Shown here in pieces: positions 17,525-25,587 of a DNA stretch of 64,000 bases. The notes below the pieces were generated by a model. That model was not told the DNA's origin and searched no databases. It saw nothing but the letters and a program-made list of their open reading frames with translations. Every line of letters starts with the position of its first letter. The first letter of the stretch is position 1. The translations under genes were made by a program, and so were the position numbers. The DNA lies in assembly GCA_963169645.1 (NCBI GenBank), contig CAUJCO010000004.1, forward strand, positions 62,001 to 126,000, read 5' to 3'. This DNA comes from Bacteroidota bacterium. GTDB taxonomy: Bacteria > Bacteroidota > Bacteroidia > Chitinophagales > JADIYW01.

Positions 17525-17549
17525 TATTTTTAGCTACTTATAATTTTAA

Positions 17550-18689
17550 TTACTTTGGTGCTTCAGCTTTAAATAGCTCTGCTAATTTAGCTTCTAATTG
17601 ACTGCCGCGTAAATTTTTTGCGATTACTTTTCCGGTTTTATCTAATAAAAAAGTTGCCGGAATAGATTGCACTTGATACACTTGTGCAGGTGCCGAATTC
17701 CATCCTTGTAAATCACTACCATGGTTTTTCCAAGATAATTTATCTTTGGCAATCGCTTCTATCCATTTTTCTTTATTTTTATCTAAAGAAACAGAAAATA
17801 TCTCAAATCCTTTTGCATGATATTGGTTATATAATTTCACCACATTTGGATTCTCATTTCTGCATGGTCCACACCATGATGCCCAAAAATCTACCAAAAC
17901 ATAATTACCTTGCAGATTTTTCAATTGTACAGTATCGCCATTCGGTGACTCCAAAATAATGTTTGGTGCTTGTGTATTCAACGCCACGCCGCCTTCATTT
18001 TGTTTTTCAATTTCTTGCTGATATTTCTGCGTTTCGGCATACCAAAGATTAATCATTTTAGAATTTGGAGAGGATGTATGTAAACGCTCAACCATATCAA
18101 TGATATACGTAATCTCATCACCTTTAAAATCACCAAAATAATTCAAGGCAAAACATGCCACATCATTGTTAGGTTCTTTTTCTATAAAATTTTTTAAAAA
18201 TGTGATATAGGTATCTTTTGTTTTATTAAAAATTTGAATGAGTGAATCGCGTTGATTTTCCGGCACACGATTAATTTTAGACACGATAGAATCCATTCGC
18301 ACGAAATGTTTTTGTGCATCTATTTCTAATTTTTTTATGGAGGCTGAACCTTTGCTACCATCCACTGTATATGCTTCTAATTTATCCAAATCAGCCGTGA
18401 TGGAAATATTGTCTTTCTTTTGAATATATAAAAAGATAGACTTCGCCATATCTTCACCCAATCTCAATCTATAAATTCCATCAGATGAATAATTTTTTAT
18501 TTGAAACGAGCCATTCTTTACGGTTGTAGTATCAATTATTACGGCATTGATATCTGAAATATCTTCTAGATAAACTTTCACACCTTCTGCATGTTTAATA
18601 GTTCCTTTAATTGTATAACTATTCACATATTTGCATCCGGAAAAAATAAAAACACTAAGGATAAATAATAAAAAAGATGTTTTTTTCAT
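17550..18689 (-). CDS. TlpA/ResA-type thioredoxin lipoprotein with N-terminal DUF4369-like domain
   Basis: 379 residues from the ATG at 18689. It has a lipoprotein signal (lipobox FIFSGC), a beta-rich N-terminal domain (YTIKGTIKHAEGVKVYLED) typical of DUF4369, a helical middle, and a C-terminal thioredoxin fold with the redox motif WCGPC near residue 270 and the cis-Pro segment SIPATFLLD. It probably reduces or repairs disulfides in envelope proteins. The upstream in-frame start (18728) falls inside the -7 box at 18726-18733 and is rejected. Well supported as a family; its protein substrate is unknown. Confidence 0.92.
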   Translation of the reverse strand: MKKTSFLLFILSVFIFSGCKYVNSYTIKGTIKHAEGVKVYLEDISDINAVIIDTTTVKNGSFQIKNYSSDGIYRLRLGEDMAKSIFLYIQKKDNISITADLDKLEAYTVDGSKGSASIKKLEIDAQKHFVRMDSIVSKINRVPENQRDSLIQIFNKTKDTYITFLKNFIEKEPNNDVACFALNYFGDFKGDEITYIIDMVERLHTSSPNSKMINLWYAETQKYQQEIEKQNEGGVALNTQAPNIILESPNGDTVQLKNLQGNYVLVDFWASWCGPCRNENPNVVKLYNQYHAKGFEIFSVSLDKNKEKWIEAIAKDKLSWKNHGSDLQGWNSAPAQVYQVQSIPATFLLDKTGKVIAKNLRGSQLEAKLAELFKAEAPK

Positions 18690-18725
18690 GATAAATAAAA
18701 TTTTCGTCAACAAAATAATAGAGAG

Positions 18726-18733
18726 CAAAGATA
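18726..18733 (-). promoter_or_regulatory. -7 promoter box of the TlpA-type gene
   Basis: TATCTTTG on the minus strand, 36 nt before the ATG at 18689. Confidence 0.5.
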
Positions 18734-18785
18734 CGTGTATCTAATTCTATAAAATGGAAATATTGGATATTTTACATTATTTAAT

Positions 18786-18812
18786 AAAAAAAGTTTCCTT
18801 GCGGAAACCTTT
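18786..18812 (-). terminator. ndk terminator
   Basis: On the minus strand a GTTTCC/GGAAAC stem with a GCAA loop is followed by a run of seven T. Confidence 0.75.
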
Positions 18813-18837
18813 AACATACATTATTTCTATATTTATT

Positions 18838-19257
18838 TTAGAATCTTTCTAATTGACTGAAGAAGAAATTACCTTCAATTTCTGCATTTTCATCAGAGTC
18901 AGAACCGTGAACTGCATTTTCTCCAATTGATTTGGCAAAACGTTTACGAATAGTTCCTTCTTCTGCTTGAGCCGGATTCGTAGCACCAATTAATTTACGG
19001 AATGCTTCAACAGCATTTTCTTTTTCCAAAATTGCAGCAACAATTGGACCTCTGCTCATAAACTCAACTAATTCACCATAAAATGGACGTTCCTTGTGTA
19101 CTTCGTAAAATTTTCCGGCTTGTGCTTCAGATAGTTTCGTGTATTTTAAAGCCACTACTTTAAAACCGGCTTCTGTAATCATTGCTAAAATAGAACCGAT
19201 GTTATTTGCTTCTACTGCATCGGGTTTAATCATTGTAAATGTTCTGTTTGTTGCCAT
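18838..19257 (-). CDS. ndk: nucleoside diphosphate kinase
   Basis: 139 residues, standard bacterial length. It transfers gamma-phosphate between nucleoside tri- and diphosphates through a phosphohistidine. The start [16 protein letters not shown], the [26 protein letters not shown] block and [12 protein letters not shown] with the catalytic His are all intact. It has its own promoter box (19 nt upstream) and hairpin terminator. The repeat-rich 1-kb region begins directly upstream of its promoter. Confidence 0.97.
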   Translation of the reverse strand: MATNRTFTMIKPDAVEANNIGSILAMITEAGFKVVALKYTKLSEAQAGKFYEVHKERPFYGELVEFMSRGPIVAAILEKENAVEAFRKLIGATNPAQAEEGTIRKRFAKSIGENAVHGSDSDENAEIEGNFFFSQLERF

Positions 19258-19276
19258 TTTTCTGTATAATTTGGTG

Positions 19277-19284
19277 CAAAATTA
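19277..19284 (-). promoter_or_regulatory. -7 promoter box of ndk
   Basis: TAATTTTG on the minus strand, 19 nt before the ATG at 19257. Confidence 0.55.
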
Positions 19285-19365
19285 GGCATTAGTTATTAGT
19301 TATCGTATTGATTACTAAAAGATTTACCATTAATTAACGTTCTTTCAGCAGGTTGAGAAATAGTT

Positions 19366-19433
19366 TAATGAAATAGTGAAATAATGTAGTAATGAAATAA
19401 TGAAATAATGTAGTAATGTAGTAATGTAGTAAT
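19366..19433. repeat. octanucleotide tandem array
   Basis: About eight units alternating between AAATAATG and TAGTAATG types. The array ends exactly where the first GTCATTCCC palindromic element begins. Confidence 0.85.
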
Positions 19434-19586
19434 GTCATTCCCTTGAAAAAGGGAATCTCATTTATTAAGCGCAAAGCACTCAATGGTTTTACACAAAGTG
19501 CTCAAAGATTTTTTAATTAATTGTCATTCCCTTGAAAAAGGGAATCACATTTAAGTTCGTTGAGATTCCCACTTTCGTGGGAATGG
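19434..19586. repeat. palindromic repeat cluster 1
   Basis: Order: hairpin A (ATTCCCTT/AAGGGAAT, from 19434), element C (CGCAAAGCACT ... AAGTGCT, about 19470-19520), then a full A-B element (19523-19586) in which A is followed by hairpin B (ATTCCCAC tttc GTGGGAAT). The A-B outer ends, GTCATTCCC and GGGAATGGC, form terminal inverted repeats. Confidence 0.85.
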
Positions 19587-19610
19587 CTCTCTACTCACTA
19601 CTCACTACTC
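19587..19610. repeat. short heptanucleotide tandem array
   Basis: About three units of the ACTACTC type directly after the palindromic element. Confidence 0.7.
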
Positions 19611-19792
19611 AAAAAGTGCCGACCGCAGAAGATTTCGTTTTTTTGAAATACACAGCAATAGCTTTAAAATCAACGAAGCAAAGCCATCAGCATTTGCGTT
19701 GATTTTAGAAGCGGTTGATGTTAAGGAACGAAACATCAAATTGCCTTGTAGTTCAAAAAAAGCTTTTGTTACTTTTGGCTTCAAAAGTAAGA
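19611..19792. other. gene-free structured stretch with three successive hairpins
   Basis: No plausible gene. Three inverted repeats occur in a row: AAAATCAACG/CGTTGATTTT (19666-19675 with 19697-19706, extended by GCTT/AAGC), GATGTT/AACATC (about 19718-19737), and TTACTTTTG/CAAAAGTAA (about 19769-19790). It lies between two palindromic repeat clusters. It could be a decayed mobile element or a structured RNA; no promoter box was seen. Confidence 0.5.
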
Positions 19793-19820
19793 TAATGAAC
19801 TAATGAAATAATGAAATAAT
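19793..19820. repeat. octanucleotide tandem array
   Basis: About three units of the AAATAATG type, again ending exactly at a GTCATTCCC element. Confidence 0.7.
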
Positions 19821-20110
19821 GTCATTCCCTTGAAAAAGGGAATCTCATTTATTAACCGCAAAGCACTCAAAGTTTTCACACAAAGTGCTCAAAGATTTTT
19901 GATTAATTGTCATTCCCTTGTAAAACGGAATCTTATTTAAATTCGTTGAGATTCCCACTTTCGTGGGAATGACACACGCATCAAAATATAAACCGCAAAG
20001 CACTCAAAGTTTTTACACAAAGTGCTCAAAGATTTTTGATTAATTGTCATTCCCTTGTAAAACGGAATCTTATTTAAATTTGTTGAGATTCCCACTTTCG
20101 TGGGAATGAC
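19821..20110. repeat. palindromic repeat cluster 2
   Basis: Order A (19821), C, A-B (19909-19973), C, A-B (20046-20110). Two A hairpins have the same base change (AAAACGGAAT), which weakens their stem and shows they were copied from each other. The C elements contain AGCACT/AGTGCT pairs. Confidence 0.85.
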
Positions 20111-20203
20111 TCTCTACTCACTACTCAATACTCCCTACTCAATACTCAATACTCAATACTCAATACTCAATACTCAATACTCAATACTCAATACTCAATA
20201 CTC
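20111..20203. repeat. heptanucleotide tandem array upstream of nrnA
   Basis: Imperfect ACTC-rich units, then nine perfect AATACTC units (20141-20203). An open frame runs through it, creating a fake repetitive N-terminal extension of the next gene. Confidence 0.9.
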
Positions 20204-20250
20204 TACACTAACAAACAATAAAGAAAATACAAACGACATACATTCCATTT

Positions 20251-20266
20251 TACATTTGTATCTTTG
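20251..20266 (+). promoter_or_regulatory. two adjacent -7 promoter boxes of the nrnA-like gene
   Basis: TACATTTG (20251-20258) and TATCTTTG (20259-20266) abut. The second lies 4 nt before the ATG at 20271. They fix the start downstream of the repeat array. Confidence 0.6.
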
Positions 20267-20270
20267 CAAA

Positions 20271-21272
20271 ATGGAAAACATACATGCTTTACAAGCTTTT
20301 TTAAGTTCGCAAAAAAATATTGTTATCACCACACATCAAAAACCGGATGGTGATGCAATGGGCTCTTCCTTGGCTTTGTATAATTATTTAGTTCCATTTG
20401 GACACACTGTTCGTGTTATTTCACCAACAGAGTATCCAACGTATTTTTCCTATTTGCCCGGTTATGATGAAGTTTGGAATTACTTAGAAAATCCACAATT
20501 AAGTCAAATTGCTATAGAAGCAGCCGACATTATTTTTTGTTTAGATTTCAATGATTTAAAAAGAATTGAACCATTAGATGAATTGATACAAAAAAATACG
20601 AACAAGAAAATTGTATTATTAGATCATCATTTATATCCGAAAATAGATGCAGACTGGATATTACACGATGTGAAAGCATCGTCAACATGCGAGTTGGTTT
20701 TTCGATTCTTAGAAATATACGATCCGAAATTTAAGATTACACATGAAATTGCTGAATGCATTTACACCGGAATTCTTACCGATACAGCAAGTTTCTCAAA
20801 TGGTGCCACCAACAAAAAATCATTAGAGATTGCTGCTCATCTATTGGATTGTGGCTTAAATATCATTTATGTTCAAGAGCAATTAAACCAAAATGGTCGA
20901 GAGGAAAAATTGCGTTTTTTAGGTAATGCTTTGTTCCGAAACATGATTATCCGTGAAGATATTGGCATTGGTATTATTGTAGTTGATAAAAAAGATGCTT
21001 ATCGTTTTAATTTACAAACAGGTGATACGGAAGGTTTGGTCAATTACCCTTTAACAATAAAAAATGTGAAGGTGGCTATTCTAATTAAACAAGAACCAAA
21101 AATCATCAAACTATCATTTAGAAGTAAAGGCGATTATTCCGTAGAAAAAATATGTCGTGAGCACTTTGAAGGTGGTGGTCATCGCAATGCTTCCGGTGGT
21201 CGTTCTTTCCTTACTGTTCAAGAAACAATTGACAAGATTATTGCCATTTTTGAAAAAGAAAAGTTGGTTTAA
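20271..21272 (+). CDS. nrnA: DHH-family phosphoesterase, NrnA-like oligoribonuclease/PAP phosphatase
   Basis: 333 residues from the ATG at 20271. NrnA-type enzymes degrade nano-RNAs and 3'-phosphoadenosine 5'-phosphate. The DHH domain carries HQKPDGDAMGSSLAL (residues 22-36), CLDFNDLKRIEPL, LLDHHLYP with the name-giving DHH, and GILTDTASFSNGAT. The C-terminal DHHA1 domain carries GGGHRNASGGRS. The frame runs 57 codons further upstream, but that part is translated heptanucleotide repeat lying upstream of two promoter boxes and is rejected. The gene is an island between two repeat clusters. Confidence 0.92.
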   Translation: MENIHALQAFLSSQKNIVITTHQKPDGDAMGSSLALYNYLVPFGHTVRVISPTEYPTYFSYLPGYDEVWNYLENPQLSQIAIEAADIIFCLDFNDLKRIEPLDELIQKNTNKKIVLLDHHLYPKIDADWILHDVKASSTCELVFRFLEIYDPKFKITHEIAECIYTGILTDTASFSNGATNKKSLEIAAHLLDCGLNIIYVQEQLNQNGREEKLRFLGNALFRNMIIREDIGIGIIVVDKKDAYRFNLQTGDTEGLVNYPLTIKNVKVAILIKQEPKIIKLSFRSKGDYSVEKICREHFEGGGHRNASGGRSFLTVQETIDKIIAIFEKEKLV

Positions 21273-21332
21273 TTTTAAGATTTCGCTTGTTGGATACTGG
21301 AAGTTAATCAACTATCAATACGTAATAGATTT

Positions 21333-21648
21333 GTCATTCCCTTGTAAAAGGGAATCGCATTTAAGTTCATTAAGATTCCCACTTTCGTGGGAATGGCACG
21401 CTCATCAAAATATGAACCGCAAAGTGCACAAAGTTTTTCATTAACTGTCATTCCCTTGAATAAGGGAATCGCATTTAAGTACATTGAGATTCCCACTTTC
21501 GTGGGAATGACACGATCATCAAAATATGAACCGCAAAGCTCACAAAGTATTTACACAAAGTGCTCAAAGATTTTTTGATTAATTATCATTCCCTTGTAAA
21601 AGGGAATCCCATTTAAGTGCGTTGAGATTCCCACTTTCGTGGGAATGA
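21333..21648. repeat. palindromic repeat cluster 3
   Basis: Three full A-B elements of about 65 bp (21333-21397, 21447-21511, 21585-21648), separated by C-type spacers (ACCGCAAAG...). Between nrnA (21272) and pdxJ (21750) there is no gene; short in-frame stretches here are only translated repeat. Confidence 0.85.
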
Positions 21649-21683
21649 CTCTATACTCTATACTCTATACTCTATACTCTATA
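21649..21683. repeat. heptanucleotide tandem array
   Basis: Five units of the ACTCTAT type directly after the last A-B element. Confidence 0.85.
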
Positions 21684-21729
21684 ATTACTTCTCTTTCATC
21701 ACCAACATACAAACAATATTTAATTTATG

Positions 21730-21737
21730 TAATTTTG
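21730..21737 (+). promoter_or_regulatory. -7 promoter box of pdxJ
   Basis: TAATTTTG, 12 nt before the ATG at 21750. Confidence 0.55.
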
Positions 21738-21749
21738 TAAAAATAAGCA

Positions 21750-22463
21750 ATGACAAGATTATCCGTAAACCTTAATAAAATAGCCTTAATCCGCAATTCA
21801 CGCGGCAATAATTATCCTGATTTAATACAAGTAGCAATAGATTGTGAGCGGTTCGGAGCACAAGGAATTACCGTGCATCCACGGCCGGATGAACGGCATT
21901 GTAAATTTTCAGATTTACCTTTATTAAAAGAAAACTGCACGACCGAATTTAATATAGAAGGATATCCAAGTCAACATTTTTTAAATGAAGTAATTCGAGT
22001 AAAACCACATCAATGTACTTTAGTGCCGGATGATCCAAATCAAATTACATCTGATCACGGTTGGGATACCATCAAGCATCAATCATTTTTAAAAGAAATC
22101 ATTCAAGAATTAAAAGCACACCAAATTCGTGTTTCTTTATTTATTGATGCAGATGCAAAATTAATTGAAAGTGCTTCTAAAATTGGTGCTGACAGAATTG
22201 AATATTACACAGGTCCGTATGCCAAAAATTATTTAAGCAATCCGGAAAATGCCATTAAGGAAATAAAAGAAACCTGCTATATTGCTATTCAAAACGGATT
22301 AGGTATTAATGCCGGACATGATTTGAATTTAGACAATTTAAAGTACCTGAAAGATAATTTACCACAATTAGATGAAGTGTCTATTGGTCATGCTTTAATT
22401 TGCGACGCTATTTATCTGGGTTTAGAAAACACGATACGATTGTATCTCAATAAACTAACATAA
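21750..22463 (+). CDS. pdxJ: pyridoxine 5'-phosphate synthase
   Basis: 237 residues. PdxJ condenses 3-amino-2-oxopropyl phosphate with 1-deoxyxylulose 5-phosphate to make pyridoxine 5'-phosphate, the last ring-forming step of the DXP-dependent B6 route. Signatures include LSVNLNKIALIRNSRGNNYPD, ITVHPRPDERH, FNIEGYPS, LVPDDPNQITSDHGWD, SLFIDAD, EYYTGPYA and the phosphate loop NAGHDLN with SIGHALI. All key residues look intact. It converges with the E1 gene with a 4-bp gap and no visible terminator. Confidence 0.97.
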   Translation: MTRLSVNLNKIALIRNSRGNNYPDLIQVAIDCERFGAQGITVHPRPDERHCKFSDLPLLKENCTTEFNIEGYPSQHFLNEVIRVKPHQCTLVPDDPNQITSDHGWDTIKHQSFLKEIIQELKAHQIRVSLFIDADAKLIESASKIGADRIEYYTGPYAKNYLSNPENAIKEIKETCYIAIQNGLGINAGHDLNLDNLKYLKDNLPQLDEVSIGHALICDAIYLGLENTIRLYLNKLT

Positions 22464-22467
22464 ATTA

Positions 22468-24906
22468 CTACCAAACCATCGGATATTTTTTTGGGTTGGC
22501 TTCATGCATAATTTTATTGATTGCATATAAAATATCTTCTGCATTTGGTTTGCAAAAATAATCACCATCACTACCAAAAGCACCTCTGTGTTCTTTCGCA
22601 GAAAGTGAAATCGGTTCACAATCTAAATAACGAAATACATGTTGGTGTTCCATTACTTGTTGCATCATATATGCAGTTCCACCACCCGGATAATCTTCAT
22701 CTAAAAACACCACTCGGTTGGTTTTTCGAATGGAATTACCAATAACACCATAAATATCAAAAGGTAATAAAGTTTGCACATCTATGAGCTCAACTGAAAT
22801 TCCCATTCTTGTCAAATTGGGAAGTGCTTCTTGAGCAATTCGCACACAAGAACCATAGGTTACTAACGTTATATCATTTCCTTCTTGCAAGATATCAGGA
22901 ACACCTAATGGAACCGTAAATTCACCAACATTAGATGGCATTTTTTCTTTTAGGCGATAACCATTTAAACATTCTATTACCAATGCGGGCTCATCTCCTT
23001 TTAATAATAAATTATAAAAGCCTGCAGCTTGTGTCATGTTTCTTGGAACACAAACATGCATACCTCGCAACGCACCTAAAATCATTTGTATAGGCGAACC
23101 GGTGTGCCAAATTCCTTCTAATCGATGTCCACGAGTTCGCACAATAAGTGGTGCTTTTTGTCCACCTTTTGTTCTATACGACAAACATACTAAATCATCC
23201 GACAATGGTTGCAATCCGTACAATAAATAATCTAAATATTGTATTTCGGCAATTGGACGCATGCCACGCATAGCCAATCCAATGCCTTCTCCCATGATGC
23301 TTGCTTCGCGAATACCGGTATCATAAATTCGTTCTACACCATATTTTTCTTGCAAACCGGCAAATGCTTGGTTGACATCACCGATTTTACCAACATCTTC
23401 ACCAAATGCAACAATTTTAGCATCTCGAGCAAAATTGGCATCAAAGCAAGCATTTAATACTTTAAAACCACTTACATACGAAACTTGTCCTTCGTATTGT
23501 GCCGGAATTATAGGAATTCGTAGCGGTGAGTAAATAGAATTCGTATGTTGATAAGAAGAATAGCGTTCATCATTAACTTGTGTTTGTAGCGAACGCCATT
23601 TTTTTAATGTATCAATTGCATTATTTTTTTCATTACGAACTAACACCAACACATCCGATATCGATTTAAAAACATCTTTCCGCATCGGATCAATAGAATA
23701 TCGCAATCCTTTTTCTATATCTTCTAATTGTTCTTTATACTGTGATAGTTCAGCTATGTTTTTTATTATCGTGCTTGCTTCTTGTAATTCCTCTTTAATA
23801 GGTTCGTGAAATTTATTCCAAGCTATCTTTTTTTGTTCGGCTACATATAATTTAGCATCGTTTTCAATCTCATTTAATTCTTCTTCTGATGCCATTTTAT
23901 TTTGTAAAATCCACGCTCTATATTTTAAGTTGCAATCGTGGTCTTTTTCCCATTGCAATCTTTCCGCAGACTTATATCGCTCATGCGAGCCGGAAGTAGA
24001 ATGTCCTTGCGGTTGAGTCAATTCCTCAACATGAATAATGGCCGGAATATGTGTTTTTCTAGTTTTATCTGTTGCCATTTTATACGTGGCAATTAGTTGC
24101 GGGTAATTCCAACCTTTTACAACATAAATATCATAACCATTGCTCTCATTAGTGCGTTGAAATCCTTTTAAAACTTGCGAAATACTTTCTTTGGTCGTTT
24201 GATATTTTTTGGGAACAGAAATACCATACCCATCATCCCAAACAGAAACCACTAATGGCACCTGTAAAACACCTGCTGCATTGATTACTTCCCAAAAAAT
24301 ACCTTCCGAGGTAGATGCATCTCCAATAGTAGCAAAACAGATTTCATTACCATTATTACTAAAACTATTTTCACCAATTTGTGCATTTAGTTCTCTATAT
24401 TTTTTCGATGCCATTGCTAAACCTAAAGCACGTATCATTTGTGATGCGGTAGGTGAATTATCGGCGGCTGAATTTTTCTGATTTTTTATTGATTTCCATG
24501 TTCCGTCCGGATGCAAATTGCGGGTGGCAAAATGGTTGTTCATTTGTCTGCCACCGGAATGTGGATCTTCTTCCAAAGATGGATTAGCATATAATTGACC
24601 AAAGAGTTGCTCCACATTTACTATTCCGGATGCCAATGCAAAAGTTTGGTCGCGGTAATAACCCGCTCGAAAATCTCCATTTTCAAAAACTTTCGCTAAG
24701 GCTATTTGTGGTAATTCTTTCCCATCGCCAAAAATTCCAAATTTTGCTTTACCTGTCAAAACCTCTTTTCTTCCCGTTAGGCTGGTTTCGCGACTAATAC
24801 AAGCCAATTTATAATCGGATAATACTTCTATTTTAAATTCATCAAAAGTAACTTCTTGACTCACTCCTTTTGTAACTAATATATTATTAGAAGTAATTAA
24901 GGTCAT
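22468..24906 (-). CDS. thiamine-diphosphate dehydrogenase E1 component, alpha and beta subunits fused
   Basis: 812 residues. The N-terminal half (about 60-400) is E1 alpha: GRQMNNHF, the TPP/Mg motif GDASTSEGIFWEVINAAG with DDGYGISVP, and the phosphorylation-loop-like GHSTSGSHERYK. The C-terminal half (about 480-812) is E1 beta: VVAFGEDVGKIGDVNQAF, IREASIMGEGIGLAMRG, EIQYLDY, TRGHRLEGIWHTGSP and GSDGDYFCKPNAEDI. The fusion is common in Bacteroidota and acts on branched-chain 2-oxo acids (or pyruvate). E2/E3 partners are not in the window. Substrate class is inferred. Confidence 0.92.
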   Translation of the reverse strand: MTLITSNNILVTKGVSQEVTFDEFKIEVLSDYKLACISRETSLTGRKEVLTGKAKFGIFGDGKELPQIALAKVFENGDFRAGYYRDQTFALASGIVNVEQLFGQLYANPSLEEDPHSGGRQMNNHFATRNLHPDGTWKSIKNQKNSAADNSPTASQMIRALGLAMASKKYRELNAQIGENSFSNNGNEICFATIGDASTSEGIFWEVINAAGVLQVPLVVSVWDDGYGISVPKKYQTTKESISQVLKGFQRTNESNGYDIYVVKGWNYPQLIATYKMATDKTRKTHIPAIIHVEELTQPQGHSTSGSHERYKSAERLQWEKDHDCNLKYRAWILQNKMASEEELNEIENDAKLYVAEQKKIAWNKFHEPIKEELQEASTIIKNIAELSQYKEQLEDIEKGLRYSIDPMRKDVFKSISDVLVLVRNEKNNAIDTLKKWRSLQTQVNDERYSSYQHTNSIYSPLRIPIIPAQYEGQVSYVSGFKVLNACFDANFARDAKIVAFGEDVGKIGDVNQAFAGLQEKYGVERIYDTGIREASIMGEGIGLAMRGMRPIAEIQYLDYLLYGLQPLSDDLVCLSYRTKGGQKAPLIVRTRGHRLEGIWHTGSPIQMILGALRGMHVCVPRNMTQAAGFYNLLLKGDEPALVIECLNGYRLKEKMPSNVGEFTVPLGVPDILQEGNDITLVTYGSCVRIAQEALPNLTRMGISVELIDVQTLLPFDIYGVIGNSIRKTNRVVFLDEDYPGGGTAYMMQQVMEHQHVFRYLDCEPISLSAKEHRGAFGSDGDYFCKPNAEDILYAINKIMHEANPKKYPMVW

Positions 24907-24922
24907 GCGTTGAATTTGAGAA

Positions 24923-24930
24923 CAAAATTA
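24923..24930 (-). promoter_or_regulatory. -7 promoter box of the E1 gene
   Basis: TAATTTTG on the minus strand, 16 nt before the ATG at 24906. Confidence 0.55.
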
Positions 24931-25084
24931 CATCTTTAAATTTTAAAAATTGTGAGATTATTAACATTTGCATAAAGTTGTTAATCTTCAAAAGAAAAAT
25001 GGAGAAAATATAATACTTGGTATATTTTTTGATAATAAAATTAGAAATTTGGATTTATTCTTCAATTATTTTAATAACCAACTT

Positions 25085-25504
25085 ATGAAAAATTTAATTT
25101 TACTTACAATTCTATCATTTTTAAGTATTTCCATCTTACATGCTGAACCGCCTACTACTTCCAAAATAAAATTTAATAAATTAGAACATGATTTTGGAAA
25201 TCAACCACAAAATAAACCAGTAACCTATGAATTTGAGTTTTCGAATACAGGAACTGAACCTATTATTTTAGAAAATGTGAAAGCATCTTGTGGTTGTACC
25301 ACTCCTACCTGGACAAAAGAACCGGTGATGCCCGGAAAAAAAGGAAGCATTAAAGCACAATACAACATGGCACGTGAAGGTGCATTTAGAAAATCTATTA
25401 CCGTTACAACAAAAGATGGCGAAAATATCATTTTATATATTTCCGGAAATGCTGTTCCACAAAAACAAGGTGTTGATGAAGCAGAAGAAAATATCCTGAA
25501 ATAA
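25085..25504 (+). CDS. DUF1573-family exported protein
   Basis: 139 residues from the ATG at 25085, which opens a signal peptide (ending SILHAE). The mature part is one Ig-like DUF1573 domain: KLEHDFGNQ, FEFSNTGTEPIILENVKASCGCTTPTW and GKKGSIKAQYN. The SCGCT pair is the family hallmark. Such small proteins are abundant in Bacteroidota envelopes, but their role is undefined. About 39 in-frame codons upstream are non-coding. A hairpin follows at 25539-25569. Confidence 0.9.
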   Translation: MKNLILLTILSFLSISILHAEPPTTSKIKFNKLEHDFGNQPQNKPVTYEFEFSNTGTEPIILENVKASCGCTTPTWTKEPVMPGKKGSIKAQYNMAREGAFRKSITVTTKDGENIILYISGNAVPQKQGVDEAEENILK

Positions 25505-25538
25505 TCTATGAAATAAAATATTAACTTTAATAAAAGCA

Positions 25539-25569
25539 ATAAACTCCGTACTATTTGTATGGAGTTTTA
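25539..25569 (+). terminator. hairpin after the DUF1573 gene
   Basis: AAACTCC/GGAGTTT stem with flanking A/T pairs and a 13-nt loop. It immediately precedes the -7 box of the aminotransferase. Confidence 0.65.
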
Positions 25570-25577
25570 TATTTTTG
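25570..25577 (+). promoter_or_regulatory. -7 promoter box of the aminotransferase
   Basis: TATTTTTG, 10 nt before the ATG at 25588. It rejects the upstream in-frame TTG at 25555. Confidence 0.55.
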
Positions 25578-25587
25578 TCGAGATATT

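Noticed and set aside
19434-20110. CRISPR array
   Set aside because: Repeats are imperfect, spacers are themselves repeated, and there are no cas genes.
19260-21750. Insertion sequence or phage remnant
   Set aside because: No transposase, integrase or target-site duplication could be read; only small palindromes and tandem arrays.
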